A stretch of DNA of 64,000 bases. Source: UBA940 sp045613745. Its GTDB lineage: Bacteria > Bacteroidota > Bacteroidia > Bacteroidales > Rikenellaceae. The notes beneath the pieces are model-generated. The model did not search any database and was not told the origin of the DNA. It saw nothing but the letters and a program-made list of their open reading frames with translations. The translations under genes were made by a program, and so were the position numbers. The DNA lies in NCBI GenBank assembly GCA_045613745.1, contig JAZLBP010000008.1:1-64000 (forward strand), read 5' to 3'. Shown here one piece after another: positions 1 through 8,900 of the stretch. Each line of letters opens with the position of its first letter. Within the stretch, counting starts at the first letter, position 1.

Positions 1-2
1 GC

Positions 3-494
3 AAAGATACCTTGAGTTTGGGTATTTGCAACGGCTGTCAGTTGATGGTTGAATTGAACCTAGTAAACCCAGAACACGAAAAACGCACCAAAATGTTGCA
101 CAACAACTCGCACAAGTTTGAATCGAACTTTGTGGGTCTAACCATTCCCGAAAACAATTCGGTTATGTTTGGCAGCTTATCGGGTAGCCGTTTGGGTATT
201 TGGGTAGCACACGGCGAAGGCAAATTCTCGCTTCCTATGGGCGAAGAAAATTACAACATCATTGCTAAATATACACATGCTGGTTATCCTGCTAACCCCA
301 ACGGTTCAGACTATAACGTAGCGGGTATTTGCTCGGCTGATGGTCGTCACTTGGCTATGATGCCTCACTTGGAGCGCGCTTGCAAACCTTGGAACTGGGC
401 TTACTACCCCGAGAATCGCTCGGCAGATGAGGTTACTCCTTGGATTGAGGCATTTGTAAATGCTCGTAAGTGGATTGAGCAAAACGCAAAATAG
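3..494 (+). CDS. purL: Phosphoribosylformylglycinamidine synthase, C-terminal end (partial)
   Basis: This is the glutaminase end of a large single-chain FGAM synthase, which makes formylglycinamidine ribonucleotide from FGAR, ATP and glutamine in purine synthesis. The reading frame is open to the left edge, so the start lies outside the window. The class I glutamine amidotransferase nucleophile is visible in LGICNGCQ (second Cys), and the His/Glu pair of the triad lies in MPHLERA near the end, followed by the usual KPWNW tail. The gene ends at TAG 492-494, 10 bases before murI, so the two may share a transcript. Confidence 0.95.
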   Translation, partial: KDTLSLGICNGCQLMVELNLVNPEHEKRTKMLHNNSHKFESNFVGLTIPENNSVMFGSLSGSRLGIWVAHGEGKFSLPMGEENYNIIAKYTHAGYPANPNGSDYNVAGICSADGRHLAMMPHLERACKPWNWAYYPENRSADEVTPWIEAFVNARKWIEQNAK

Positions 495-504
495 CTTGTG
501 CGGG

Positions 505-1278
505 ATGAATAACTCTCCGATTGGCATATTCGATTCGGGCCTGGGCGGACTTAGCGTCTGGGCCGCGATTCGTAAGCGACTCCCTGCTGAGTCGCTGATT
601 TACTATGGTGATGGTAAAAACTGCCCCTATGGCCGTAAGTCGGCCGAGCAAATCACCGAGTATGCCATCGAAGCGGTTGAACGTCTGCTTGAAAAGGATG
701 CCAAATTGGTTGTCGTGGCGTGTAACACGGCAACCGGCGCGGCAGTCCGAACTCTGCGCGAACGCTACCCATCTATTCCCATTGTGGGTATGGAGCCTGC
801 GGTGAAACCCGCAGCATTGGCTACGCGTACGGGTGTAATCGGCATTCTTGCTACCCAACGCTCGCTTGATAGCGATCACTATCGTCACACTTCGGCCTGC
901 TATGCTTCGGGGGTGGAGATTGTGCAGAGCGAGGGCGAGGGCTTTGTGGAGTTGGTCGAAAGTGGCCAATGTGATACGGAACACGCATTCCGAACTGTGG
1001 AGCGTGTTGTAGGTCCTATGCTCGAAAGGGGAGTGGACCAGATAGTTTTGGGATGTACACACTATCCCTTTTTGAAAGATGTTATTCAGCGCGTGATAGG
1101 CGAGCGTGATGTGAAAATCATCGACCCGTCACCTGCTATTGCGGCGAGAGTCGAACAATTGTTGGTGCAACGTGATTTGCGATGCGATGGCAGTTGTGCA
1201 GCAGACTATGAGTTTATCTCGGCCGCAACCGATGAGTATGTAGCAAAACTTAGGGAGTTTGCCTACCGAATTGGTTAG
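505..1278 (+). CDS. murI: Glutamate racemase
   Basis: Interconverts L- and D-glutamate in the cytoplasm to supply D-Glu for peptidoglycan. The protein is 257 aa, normal for the family. It opens with the family signature PIGIFDSGLGGLSV. The two catalytic cysteines are in VACNTAT (C73) and LGCTHYPF (C184). An in-frame TTG start 45 bases upstream would run back into purL, so the ATG at 505, directly before the signature, is chosen. It sits between purL and ftsK in one direction. Confidence 0.96.
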   Translation: MNNSPIGIFDSGLGGLSVWAAIRKRLPAESLIYYGDGKNCPYGRKSAEQITEYAIEAVERLLEKDAKLVVVACNTATGAAVRTLRERYPSIPIVGMEPAVKPAALATRTGVIGILATQRSLDSDHYRHTSACYASGVEIVQSEGEGFVELVESGQCDTEHAFRTVERVVGPMLERGVDQIVLGCTHYPFLKDVIQRVIGERDVKIIDPSPAIAARVEQLLVQRDLRCDGSCAADYEFISAATDEYVAKLREFAYRIG

Positions 1279-1333
1279 TTGAAGTAATGGCTGTAAGTAA
1301 TTGATAAACAGTTATTGAATAAAATTGAAAGTT

Positions 1334-3823
1334 ATGGCAAAACAAGATAAGAAAACAAAAACCAAAAGAAGATGGACCTTCTCGTTGAGCGATACTCAAC
1401 GATGGGTCATCGGCATAGTTGTGCTGTTTGTGGGATTGTATGTCGCTTACAGCACCATCGCTTATATGTTCACCTGGAAGGCAAGTCAGGTGTATGTTCA
1501 GTATGGTGATTTCCTGCCTTCGGATACCAAGGTTGCGGGAGGTAGCTTGTCGGCGTGGCTGGGATATCTGCTCGTTGGCAAATGCTTTGGCGTGTTCGGT
1601 GTGGTGGCATCGGTGGCTGTTGTGTTGGCTGCCTTGCGTCTTATGCGCCGACTGCCCACACGTTTGGAGCGAGTGGGTCGTGTCTCGCTTTTGGTGATGA
1701 TTCTCGGCTCGATTACCGTTGGCGCCATTGCTGGATTTAATGGTACGTTTGGTAGCGGACTTGGTGGCGAACTTGGTACTTTCAGTGCCGAGTGGCTTAT
1801 TGAACTGCTGGGCCCCGGTATTATCTTGCTGTTGCTGTGTGGCTGGATTCTACTGGCGGTATATATCAGCAGCAAAACCATCGATAAACTCGACAATTGG
1901 GGTAGGGAAGTGGTGCATACAGGTCGCAATGTGACAAATATGCTTATCTCTCGCCGCAAGGATGAGGATGAAGTGATTGAAGAGGATGGCTCGGATGATG
2001 ATTTGTACGACGATGACGACGATGTCGAGGAGGATGACCCCGAAGCTTTCGTAGAGGTGTCGGATGAGGATTTCACCAAGGATGAGTCTTATTCGGAGGA
2101 GTTGACCGACTTTGAGGTGACAATTCCCACCGAGGAGCAGATTGAGACTTCTGACGAGGAGACAAATACTGACGAAGAGGGTGATTTCGAGATTAACCAA
2201 ATGGAAGAGGAACCGAGTGTGGACGCTACCATTTTGGGTGCAGGAGGCGTTGTAGATGGTGAGGTTGTGGAGAAATCTGCTTACGAAGACCCTGAGGCCG
2301 AGGATTTCGACGATATGGAGTTGTATGACCCGCTCAAAGAGCTCTCGTCGTATCGCAAACCCGCAATCGAGGGTGTGTTGATGGAATATGACTCGGAGGT
2401 GCAGGTAACCGCGGCCGAGCTGAAAGAGAATAAGGAGCAGATTGTTCAAACTCTGCTTAACTTCGGTATCAAAATCGATAAAATCAAGGCCACCATCGGC
2501 CCGACCATCACTCTGTATGAGATTGTTCCCGCCGCAGGTATCAAGATTGCCCGTATCAAAGGTTTGGAACAAGATATTGCATTGAGCCTCAAAGCGCTCG
2601 GTATCCGTATGATTGCGCCTATGCCAGGTAAGGGTACAATCGGTATCGAGGTGCCTAACAAGGAGCGCCAAATGGTGTCGATGTGCTCGGTTGTCAAATC
2701 TGTTAAGTTCCAAGAGAGTACAGCCGAACTGCCTATCGCACTTGGTAAGAACATCCAGAACGAAACAGTGGTTGTTGACCTTGCCAAGTTACCTCACTTG
2801 CTGGTTGCGGGTGCTACCGGACAGGGTAAGAGTGTCGGCCTGAACGTTATCATCTCGTCGCTGCTCTACAAGAAACACCCCGCCGAGTTGAAATTTGTGA
2901 TGGTGGACCCCAAGAAGGTGGAGCTGTCGATGTACGCCAAACTCGAAAAGCACTTCCTTGCCAAGATGGAGAGCGAAGACGAGGCTATTATGACCGACAC
3001 CCAAAAGGTTATCTACACTCTTAACTCGTTGATTACCGAGATGGAGGCGCGTTACGAACTGCTGCGTACCGCACAAGTTAAGAAGATTACCGAGTACAAC
3101 AAGAAGTTCACCGAACGCCGACTCAATCCGCGCAAGGGACACCGCTATATGCCCTATATTGTGCTGGTTATTGATGAGTTCTGCGATATGATTATGACTG
3201 CTGGCAAAGAGGTTGAGCAACCTATTACACGTCTTGCACAGTTGGCGCGTGCCGTGGGTATCCATATGATTATTGCAACCCAACGTCCCGATGTCAAGGT
3301 TATTACAGGTCTGATTAAGGCCAACTTCCCTGCGCGTATCGCCTTCAAGGTTACCTCGATTGTCGATTCGCGTACCATCCTCGACCAAACGGGTGCAAAC
3401 CAACTTATCGGTATGGGTGATATGCTTGTGTCGATTAATAGCGAACTCAGCCGTGTGCAATGTGCCTTTATCGATACTCCCGAGATTGAGAGCATTGTGA
3501 ACTCGATTCACGCACAAGCAGGTTATAGCTCGGCCTATCCGCTGCCCGATTATGTGCCCGATGGTAGTGGCGATGTGGGTGGTGCTAACGAGAATATCGT
3601 TTTGGACTCGATGTTTGCCGAGGTGGCGCGATTTGTGGTTAGCAACGGACAGGGTTCGACTTCTGCTATTCAACGCCGCTTCTCGCTTGGCTACAACCGC
3701 GCGGGACGTATTATGGATCAACTCGAATATAAAGGCATCGTGGGTCCCGCAATGGGTAGCAAACCGCGCGAGGTGTACATTACCGATATGATGTCGCTCG
3801 AACGCATCCTCGATAATATTTAA
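1334..3823 (+). CDS. ftsK: DNA translocase FtsK/SpoIIIE family
   Basis: Membrane-anchored motor that pumps chromosomal DNA through the division septum. Starting at ATG 1334 (a TTG nine bases upstream is less likely) it is 829 aa. A basic N-terminus is followed by about four membrane segments (residues 20-190) and a strongly acidic Asp/Glu linker (about 205-320). The RecA-like motor has Walker A GATGQGKS near residue 493 and Walker B IVLVIDEF near 610. A C-terminal winged-helix gamma domain (about 765-829, with the run RRFSLGYNRAGRIMDQL) should read KOPS-type sequences. The linker is much shorter than in E. coli FtsK. It is followed after 11 bases by the lolA-like gene. Confidence 0.96.
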   Translation: MAKQDKKTKTKRRWTFSLSDTQRWVIGIVVLFVGLYVAYSTIAYMFTWKASQVYVQYGDFLPSDTKVAGGSLSAWLGYLLVGKCFGVFGVVASVAVVLAALRLMRRLPTRLERVGRVSLLVMILGSITVGAIAGFNGTFGSGLGGELGTFSAEWLIELLGPGIILLLLCGWILLAVYISSKTIDKLDNWGREVVHTGRNVTNMLISRRKDEDEVIEEDGSDDDLYDDDDDVEEDDPEAFVEVSDEDFTKDESYSEELTDFEVTIPTEEQIETSDEETNTDEEGDFEINQMEEEPSVDATILGAGGVVDGEVVEKSAYEDPEAEDFDDMELYDPLKELSSYRKPAIEGVLMEYDSEVQVTAAELKENKEQIVQTLLNFGIKIDKIKATIGPTITLYEIVPAAGIKIARIKGLEQDIALSLKALGIRMIAPMPGKGTIGIEVPNKERQMVSMCSVVKSVKFQESTAELPIALGKNIQNETVVVDLAKLPHLLVAGATGQGKSVGLNVIISSLLYKKHPAELKFVMVDPKKVELSMYAKLEKHFLAKMESEDEAIMTDTQKVIYTLNSLITEMEARYELLRTAQVKKITEYNKKFTERRLNPRKGHRYMPYIVLVIDEFCDMIMTAGKEVEQPITRLAQLARAVGIHMIIATQRPDVKVITGLIKANFPARIAFKVTSIVDSRTILDQTGANQLIGMGDMLVSINSELSRVQCAFIDTPEIESIVNSIHAQAGYSSAYPLPDYVPDGSGDVGGANENIVLDSMFAEVARFVVSNGQGSTSAIQRRFSLGYNRAGRIMDQLEYKGIVGPAMGSKPREVYITDMMSLERILDNI

Positions 3824-3834
3824 TTGTGAAGAGA

Positions 3835-4443
3835 ATGAAACGTATCATATTGTTGTTGGGCTTTGTGTGCTTGTGCAGTGGCATGAGCGCGCAGTCCTCG
3901 ACCGAAATCCTGCGCCAAATGTCGGCTCGAATTGATAGTTTGGGTTGCTATACCGCCGATTTTGTTATGACCTCGTCGTTGGGTAGCGCCAATGGCTCGT
4001 ATGCTGTGGATGGCACAAAGTTCCGCATTGATGCAGGTGGTGTCGAGCTCGTGTGCGACGGCCGTACGGTCTATGAGATTGACCACTCGGTCAAGGAAGT
4101 TGCCGTGGATAACGTGGGCTATGATGCAACAATCTGGACCAACCCTGCCAAAGCCTTTTCGATGCTTGATTCGCGCTTTGAGCATAATTTGATGGGTCAG
4201 ATTACCGACAACGGTAAAAAGCTCTATAAGGTCTGTTTAAGTGCCAAAGAGAACGAAGGTGAGAACTTTGAGTTGCTGATAGATGTCAATACCCAGATGC
4301 CTTATAAAATGATTTATGGCGTTGGCGAACAGGCTGTGACATTGCGCTTTGTTCGTATCGGTAACGATAAACCCATCGAGCCCTCTCTCTTTGAGTTCCG
4401 CCCCGCCACTCACCCCGACTACGAAATTATCGACTTGCGCTAA
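3835..4443 (+). CDS. lolA: LolA-like periplasmic outer-membrane lipoprotein carrier
   Basis: A secreted protein of about 202 aa with a clear signal peptide (MKRIILLLGFVCLCSGMSAQ). The body resembles the LolA family of Bacteroidetes: a SADFVMTSS-like N-terminal strand, then repeated beta strands ending in FEFRPATHPDYEIIDLR. LolA-type proteins carry lipoproteins across the periplasm to the outer membrane. Placement directly behind ftsK is a common arrangement in this phylum and supports the call. A GTG nine bases upstream is an alternative start. Transcription ends at the hairpin from 4466. Confidence 0.82.
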   Translation: MKRIILLLGFVCLCSGMSAQSSTEILRQMSARIDSLGCYTADFVMTSSLGSANGSYAVDGTKFRIDAGGVELVCDGRTVYEIDHSVKEVAVDNVGYDATIWTNPAKAFSMLDSRFEHNLMGQITDNGKKLYKVCLSAKENEGENFELLIDVNTQMPYKMIYGVGEQAVTLRFVRIGNDKPIEPSLFEFRPATHPDYEIIDLR

Positions 4444-4465
4444 ATTTACGTTGCGCTCGCTAATA

Positions 4466-4505
4466 ACAAAACGCCCTGCATAAATCATTATGCAGGGCGT
4501 TTAAT
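4466..4505. terminator. Bidirectional intrinsic terminator
   Basis: A perfect 14-base inverted repeat (4470-4483 with 4488-4501, core ACGCCCTGCATAA) with a 4-base loop lies between two convergent genes, with A-rich sequence on one side and T-rich on the other. It can end both the ftsK/lolA transcript and the facing lipoprotein transcript. Confidence 0.85.
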
Positions 4506-4521
4506 TGAGTGGGAAAACTCA

Positions 4522-6651
4522 TTATTCCCACGCGAGTTTGGGGCATGATACATTAACGGTCTTGCCATCTACCTTGCCTGTCCAAATCCAAGTGTTGTTG
4601 AAATTGTAATATTCTGCATACTCTGAGTATGCGCTCTCCAAAAACTCGGTAATATTTTTACACGATACCTTGCCAGTGGTGATATATCCATTTCCCTTAC
4701 TTGCTACTGTTGCGCAATCCTCTGGGTATACACTATTGCCCAATCCGTAATATTGGGGATGAGAGGATGTCATAGTGGAGTAACACAAATAAGCCTCGGG
4801 TTGCCATCCGAAAGCTGTAGCTAAACCACCAATGTAATCCGTGTTATTATTGCTACAAGTCAGTGTGCCGTCTGTGTAGCATCCAATCATTCTGCATGCT
4901 CCATTACCAGAGATACCTCCTGCCCTCTGGTCTGAAACTGTAATATTGGCAACTGCTTTGCAACCTTGGAAGATAGCATTGTGCCCATAACCGACAATGC
5001 CTCCAACTTCAATGTCACCACTTATATTTCCTTTATACGAGCAATTAAGATAAATCTCACTTTCACTCCCATAACGCTTGCCGTTTCCTGCGATACCTCC
5101 GACTCTTTGGTTTCCATAGATATCGGCTTGAACATGGCAATTCTCCACCGAGCCTATCTTAACTTCTTCGGTGTATCCCCAAATACCACCAACTCCATTG
5201 TTGCCATGTATAACAATGTTTTGCGCAGATGAATTAACGGTGCAATTTTTTATTGAACCTCCCGAATATCCAATATATCCTACAATACCTCCGACATAGT
5301 CATAACCCAGAATGAGTGAGTTGCTATTTAGGTTGAGTGTGCAATTATCAATGTTGCCACCGTTAAGATTTCCCACAAAAGCGCCAATGTAGTCCAACTC
5401 TTCGGCGTCAATATTCACACCATCAATGGTCAGATTTTTGAGTGTACCTGTTAGTGTGGATATGAAGCCGATGTTCCTATCGTTGCACGCTGGTTTCAGG
5501 TTGTAGATTGTGTGGCCATTTCCGTCAAGACTTCCCGACAGGTTTATGGCAGGCCAAGTGCGGTTGTCAAGGTCGATATCTTTGTTCAATTTGAAGTGAC
5601 TGCTACTATAATCCTTCATTAAGACAAGTTGTGCGCCTGTCTCGATAATATAGGGGTTGGCGGCATTGCCTTTACCTTTGGCAAACGACTTAGCCTTAGT
5701 GCCATCCCACTTGTTACTCTCGGTGTTTTGGGTCAATACCACCACCTGTGAGCCATAGGATGTACCTAATGAGTTGGTTGCGTAAGCGCGAACATAGTAC
5801 GCAGTGTTGGTCGACAGACCTGTGATGGAACTGGTAAACGCGCCCAACTCGGTGGTTATACCCAAACTTGTTTTGTTGTCATTTGTTGTGGGGGTGGGTT
5901 GTGTGCTCCAACAGTGTCCGTACTCAATAATCTGTAAACCACCTGTCGCTACAATATTTCCTACGATGTCAAAACCATTCTTATAGATAGTTGTAGCTGC
6001 TTCGGCTGTTGTTACAGTGGGTGCGCTTTTGGTCACTTTTTGCATCTGTAATCTTATAGGTACCGAGCCGCTACCTTTGCCCGAGTAAGAGATGGTTACG
6101 GTCTGTGCATAGTTGCCAACACCTACCGCATCTCGATAAACGGTTACGGTGATAGCCTCCGTTCCACCAGCCGACACCGAGCCACTCATTCTGCTGAACG
6201 ATGCCCAATCGGGGATATTTGTGATAGAGTAGGAGGTGTCCGAATCGCTGTTGTTGTAGAGGAAAAATGTGTAGTTGTCGGCCAAATCTCCAAAGTTAAT
6301 CAGTGACTCAGATGTCGCAAATGGAGATTTGGACTGCATAAGACAATCGGCGTTAACAATCTCGCCTGCAACAACGTTCACATTCTTGTTGACGTTCTCA
6401 TAGCCCGCCTTCGAGAAGGTAAGTGTATATTGACCCGGGGTCAGGTCCAAGAACTCAAAGATGCCATCTCCCGATGTGGTGTAGGTGTCGCCTCCGGGGT
6501 TAAGGGTTACCAAACAGTTCGAAATAAACTGTCCATAGGTGTAGTCCTTAACAATACCTTTTATACTACCCGAGAAGTCAACAATATCTCTCGCGCAGGC
6601 ACTCATTAGGAGAACACACGCGGCTAATAATAATTTCTTCATCAATTTCAT
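4522..6651 (-). CDS. Surface lipoprotein with carboxypeptidase-regulatory, BACON-like, FN3-like and GLUG/beta-helix regions
   Basis: A 709-aa lipoprotein with lipobox LLMSAC (Cys19). The visible layout is: residues about 25-105 resemble a carboxypeptidase regulatory-like beta sandwich (GIVKDYTYGQFISNCLVTL); 110-210 look like a BACON domain (YSITNIPDWASFSRMSGSV); 213-310 look like a fibronectin type III module of the kind with YYVRAYATNSLG; 330-690 hold repeated GLUG-type units (GGIVGYIGYSGGSIKNCTV and similar) expected to fold as a beta helix. Such proteins are usually displayed on the cell surface or fimbriae and bind glycans or host surfaces. That role is an inference. It is the last gene of the minus-strand set starting at 8732. 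An ATG three codons later is possible. Confidence 0.8.
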   Translation of the reverse strand: MKLMKKLLLAACVLLMSACARDIVDFSGSIKGIVKDYTYGQFISNCLVTLNPGGDTYTTSGDGIFEFLDLTPGQYTLTFSKAGYENVNKNVNVVAGEIVNADCLMQSKSPFATSESLINFGDLADNYTFFLYNNSDSDTSYSITNIPDWASFSRMSGSVSAGGTEAITVTVYRDAVGVGNYAQTVTISYSGKGSGSVPIRLQMQKVTKSAPTVTTAEAATTIYKNGFDIVGNIVATGGLQIIEYGHCWSTQPTPTTNDNKTSLGITTELGAFTSSITGLSTNTAYYVRAYATNSLGTSYGSQVVVLTQNTESNKWDGTKAKSFAKGKGNAANPYIIETGAQLVLMKDYSSSHFKLNKDIDLDNRTWPAINLSGSLDGNGHTIYNLKPACNDRNIGFISTLTGTLKNLTIDGVNIDAEELDYIGAFVGNLNGGNIDNCTLNLNSNSLILGYDYVGGIVGYIGYSGGSIKNCTVNSSAQNIVIHGNNGVGGIWGYTEEVKIGSVENCHVQADIYGNQRVGGIAGNGKRYGSESEIYLNCSYKGNISGDIEVGGIVGYGHNAIFQGCKAVANITVSDQRAGGISGNGACRMIGCYTDGTLTCSNNNTDYIGGLATAFGWQPEAYLCYSTMTSSHPQYYGLGNSVYPEDCATVASKGNGYITTGKVSCKNITEFLESAYSEYAEYYNFNNTWIWTGKVDGKTVNVSCPKLAWE

Positions 6652-6699
6652 AGTTACTTTTTACCTATAAATAAATTCATACTCTTGTGGTGCTCTGTT

Positions 6700-7572
6700 T
6701 TAGAACTGCAAAGCCAAAGACACACCCATTGAATTTGCGTCAATATAGGGCATTGCACTAAATGTTGCGTTGCTTTTCTTGATAACTACACGTTTGGCGC
6801 CCTTTGCAACAAACGCATCAATCAAGTTGTAGGCATATATTGCAGCTGCCGCACCGATACATATGTTGCGATTAGTTTCCCAAGTGTTTGCCAGAGAGTT
6901 GTACTCGCTTGCGTATTTGGGTTGCTCGTGCATCTTTTTAATGTACGAAGCGCGATTGTTTTCGCAGAGGATGATGCCACCAGCAGCCAATATTTCGCTC
7001 GCCAAAATGATACTACCTTTTGTGGTGCTGCCTTTGTAGAACTGACCAACGCTGGGGATGATAGACATAAATCCGGCTTTGGCGCCATATTCTGTGGTTA
7101 TGATAATCTCGTCCTCGTAACTTCCGCCATAGGTGTTGTTGCTGACGGTGTACAGAACGTGCATCTCGTACACACCATTGTTGCAGGTCCAATAGTCGTC
7201 AATCTCGCGGCAGGTGATTTTAATCTTACGACCTTTCTCGGTTGCCTCCACGATGATTTCCTGACGATATTCGCTCGCGCTTTCATCGGTGTTTTGCACA
7301 ATTACTTCACTAACTTTTGAATATGTGTCAATAGTAAGTTTGCGCTCTGCTTCGAGTCGTTGTGACATATTCGCAAACGCGTCTTGTTTGGCAGCTGCAA
7401 CCGAAAGTCCCTTGCCGTATGCACGTACAAAAAAGTATGAATTCGACATGCTTTCAGGAACCGATGCGGTCAACCATTTAGGTTTGACCGCATCAGATCT
7501 TTTGCCTGCCGACAATGTTTGTACACTACAAAGCAGTATGCATAACAATGCTAACAGAGTTATCTTTTTCAT
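6700..7572 (-). CDS. Exported DUF5683/LPP20-like protein
   Basis: A 290-aa exported protein with signal peptide (MKKITLLALLCILLCSVQTLSA). The N-terminal half (about 45-150) contains an LPP20-like pattern, FVRAYGKGLSVAAAKQDA, also present in the next gene upstream, so the two share a domain. The C-terminal half has a hydrophobic hairpin with IIPSVGQFYKGSTTKGS, the look of DUF5683 proteins of Bacteroidetes. Function is not known. The gene starts 8 bases after the Q-rich gene stops and is probably co-transcribed with it. Confidence 0.72.
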   Translation of the reverse strand: MKKITLLALLCILLCSVQTLSAGKRSDAVKPKWLTASVPESMSNSYFFVRAYGKGLSVAAAKQDAFANMSQRLEAERKLTIDTYSKVSEVIVQNTDESASEYRQEIIVEATEKGRKIKITCREIDDYWTCNNGVYEMHVLYTVSNNTYGGSYEDEIIITTEYGAKAGFMSIIPSVGQFYKGSTTKGSIILASEILAAGGIILCENNRASYIKKMHEQPKYASEYNSLANTWETNRNICIGAAAAIYAYNLIDAFVAKGAKRVVIKKSNATFSAMPYIDANSMGVSLALQF

Positions 7573-7580
7573 AAGTACTT

Positions 7581-8732
7581 TTACTTGATAAAGATGTTTT
7601 GGATAGGATTGTTTTCGGGTTGCTTGGGCTCAGGTTTGGGAGCGGTTGCTTTTACCTTCTCAACCTCCAAATCGTGTTGGTTTTGTTGAGCGCTTTTTTG
7701 CATATCTCGTTGGTGTTGGCGATCGAGGTTGCTTTGCTCCATCTCGTTCTTGCGCATCTCTTTTTGCTCACCCAGCGAGAGTCGGTTGTTTTGTGCATCC
7801 AAAGCATCCCACGCGTGTTGCATATCTTGCTCAAATTGTTTTTCGTTTTTGAGAATACGCTCGCTTTGAGCCTGCATAACCGCCATCAAACCTGCACGGT
7901 CATAGCCAATGCAAATCTCATATTGGTAGCGTTTGGTTTGTTTGTTGTAGAGTTTGCGACTGTCAATAATCTTTGCTCCATTAACAACACCTTTGCTTGC
8001 GGTGATGACTTGGTTGCGAGTCTTCTCATCAAGCGAATATTCGCTATTGACACCAGTCTCATCCATATAGATGTCAAGTCCTGCTCGTGTGTAAACCTCA
8101 ATTTTCTCTTGCAGTGCATTGACGGCTTGAGTGCGCGCTGCGTTGTAGGCTAATTGCTCATTTGCAGATTCAGCTTTACCGTATGCGCGAAGCTCATTTG
8201 TGCCTTGTGCGTATGCCAAGAGTTCAATGCGCGACATCTCAATCTCAGCAAAACCATCAGCAGAAGGAGCTCCTTGCATAGGTGCTTGTTGGTATTGTTG
8301 GGGCATTTGGTTGTATTGAATACCCGATTGAGCCTGTTGATAGTATTGAGGCTGCGGTTGTTGTTGGTAGTATTGGGGCTGTTGCTGATATTGTTGCGGT
8401 TGTTGCTGATATTGTTGCGGCTGTTGTTGGTAGTATTGCGGTTGTTGCTGATATTGTTGCGGCTGTTGCTGATATTGTTGCGGCTGTTGTTGGTAGTATT
8501 GCGGTTGTTGCTGATATTGTTGGGGCTGTTGTTGGTAATATTGGGGTTGTTGCTGATATTGTTGCGGCTGTTGTTGGTAGTATTGAGGTTGTTGTTGATA
8601 AGGCTGCTCGTATTGTTGCTCATACTGTTGCTTGTTTTTCTTTTCTTTTTTAGGTTTTTTAGCATAAGCAGAAATCGGAGCTGCAAGTGTCATCGCGATT
8701 AACGCGCAGGGAATGAAACGGAACTTTTTCAT
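7581..8732 (-). CDS. Exported Q/P/Y-repeat protein with LPP20-like domain
   Basis: 383 aa. A signal peptide (to about residue 24) and a Lys-rich stretch are followed by a low-complexity block of 7-residue units QQQPQ(Y/Q)Y at residues 46-131. Then comes an LPP20-like domain (about 155-270, with ELRAYGKAESANEQLAYNAA), a charged coiled-coil region (about 285-355) and a Pro-rich tail. The repeat block looks like a flexible, sticky spacer outside the cytoplasmic membrane. The LPP20-like part matches the downstream gene, which suggests the pair act together. No enzymatic motif is visible. First gene of the minus-strand cluster. Confidence 0.75.
   Translation of the reverse strand: MKKFRFIPCALIAMTLAAPISAYAKKPKKEKKNKQQYEQQYEQPYQQQPQYYQQQPQQYQQQPQYYQQQPQQYQQQPQYYQQQPQQYQQQPQQYQQQPQYYQQQPQQYQQQPQQYQQQPQYYQQQPQPQYYQQAQSGIQYNQMPQQYQQAPMQGAPSADGFAEIEMSRIELLAYAQGTNELRAYGKAESANEQLAYNAARTQAVNALQEKIEVYTRAGLDIYMDETGVNSEYSLDEKTRNQVITASKGVVNGAKIIDSRKLYNKQTKRYQYEICIGYDRAGLMAVMQAQSERILKNEKQFEQDMQHAWDALDAQNNRLSLGEQKEMRKNEMEQSNLDRQHQRDMQKSAQQNQHDLEVEKVKATAPKPEPKQPENNPIQNIFIK
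8340..8597 (-). repeat. In-frame 21-bp minisatellite encoding QQQPQ(Y/Q)Y
   Basis: Eleven 21-base units plus one 27-base variant lie head to tail inside the Q-rich gene, keeping the reading frame. Units alternate between PQYY and PQQY forms. Such arrays change length by slippage or recombination in steps of seven residues. Confidence 0.9.
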
Positions 8733-8802
8733 AGTCTTATTGGTTTATGTTAATATTCGTATTTGTGTTATGAATGTTTGCTTTTTGCATAATACGATAC
8801 TA

Positions 8803-8810
8803 CAAATATA
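8803..8810 (-). promoter_or_regulatory. Putative -7 element for the Q-rich gene cluster
   Basis: Read on the minus strand this is TATATTTG, matching the Bacteroidetes TAnnTTTG -7 element, about 70 bases before the start codon at 8732. No clear -33 element is seen. Confidence 0.5.
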
Positions 8811-8900
8811 GTATTAAAATTCTTTGTATATGCTGTTCTTAAAAACTTTTTTATATGTGTCGGTATGATTAGATGTTTGGTCGGAGCCGTAGGTTGGATT

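Noticed and set aside
8340..8597. Regular repeats resembling a CRISPR array
   Set aside because: Units are 21 bp, contiguous without spacers, and code in frame for QQQPQ(Y/Q)Y; no cas genes nearby.
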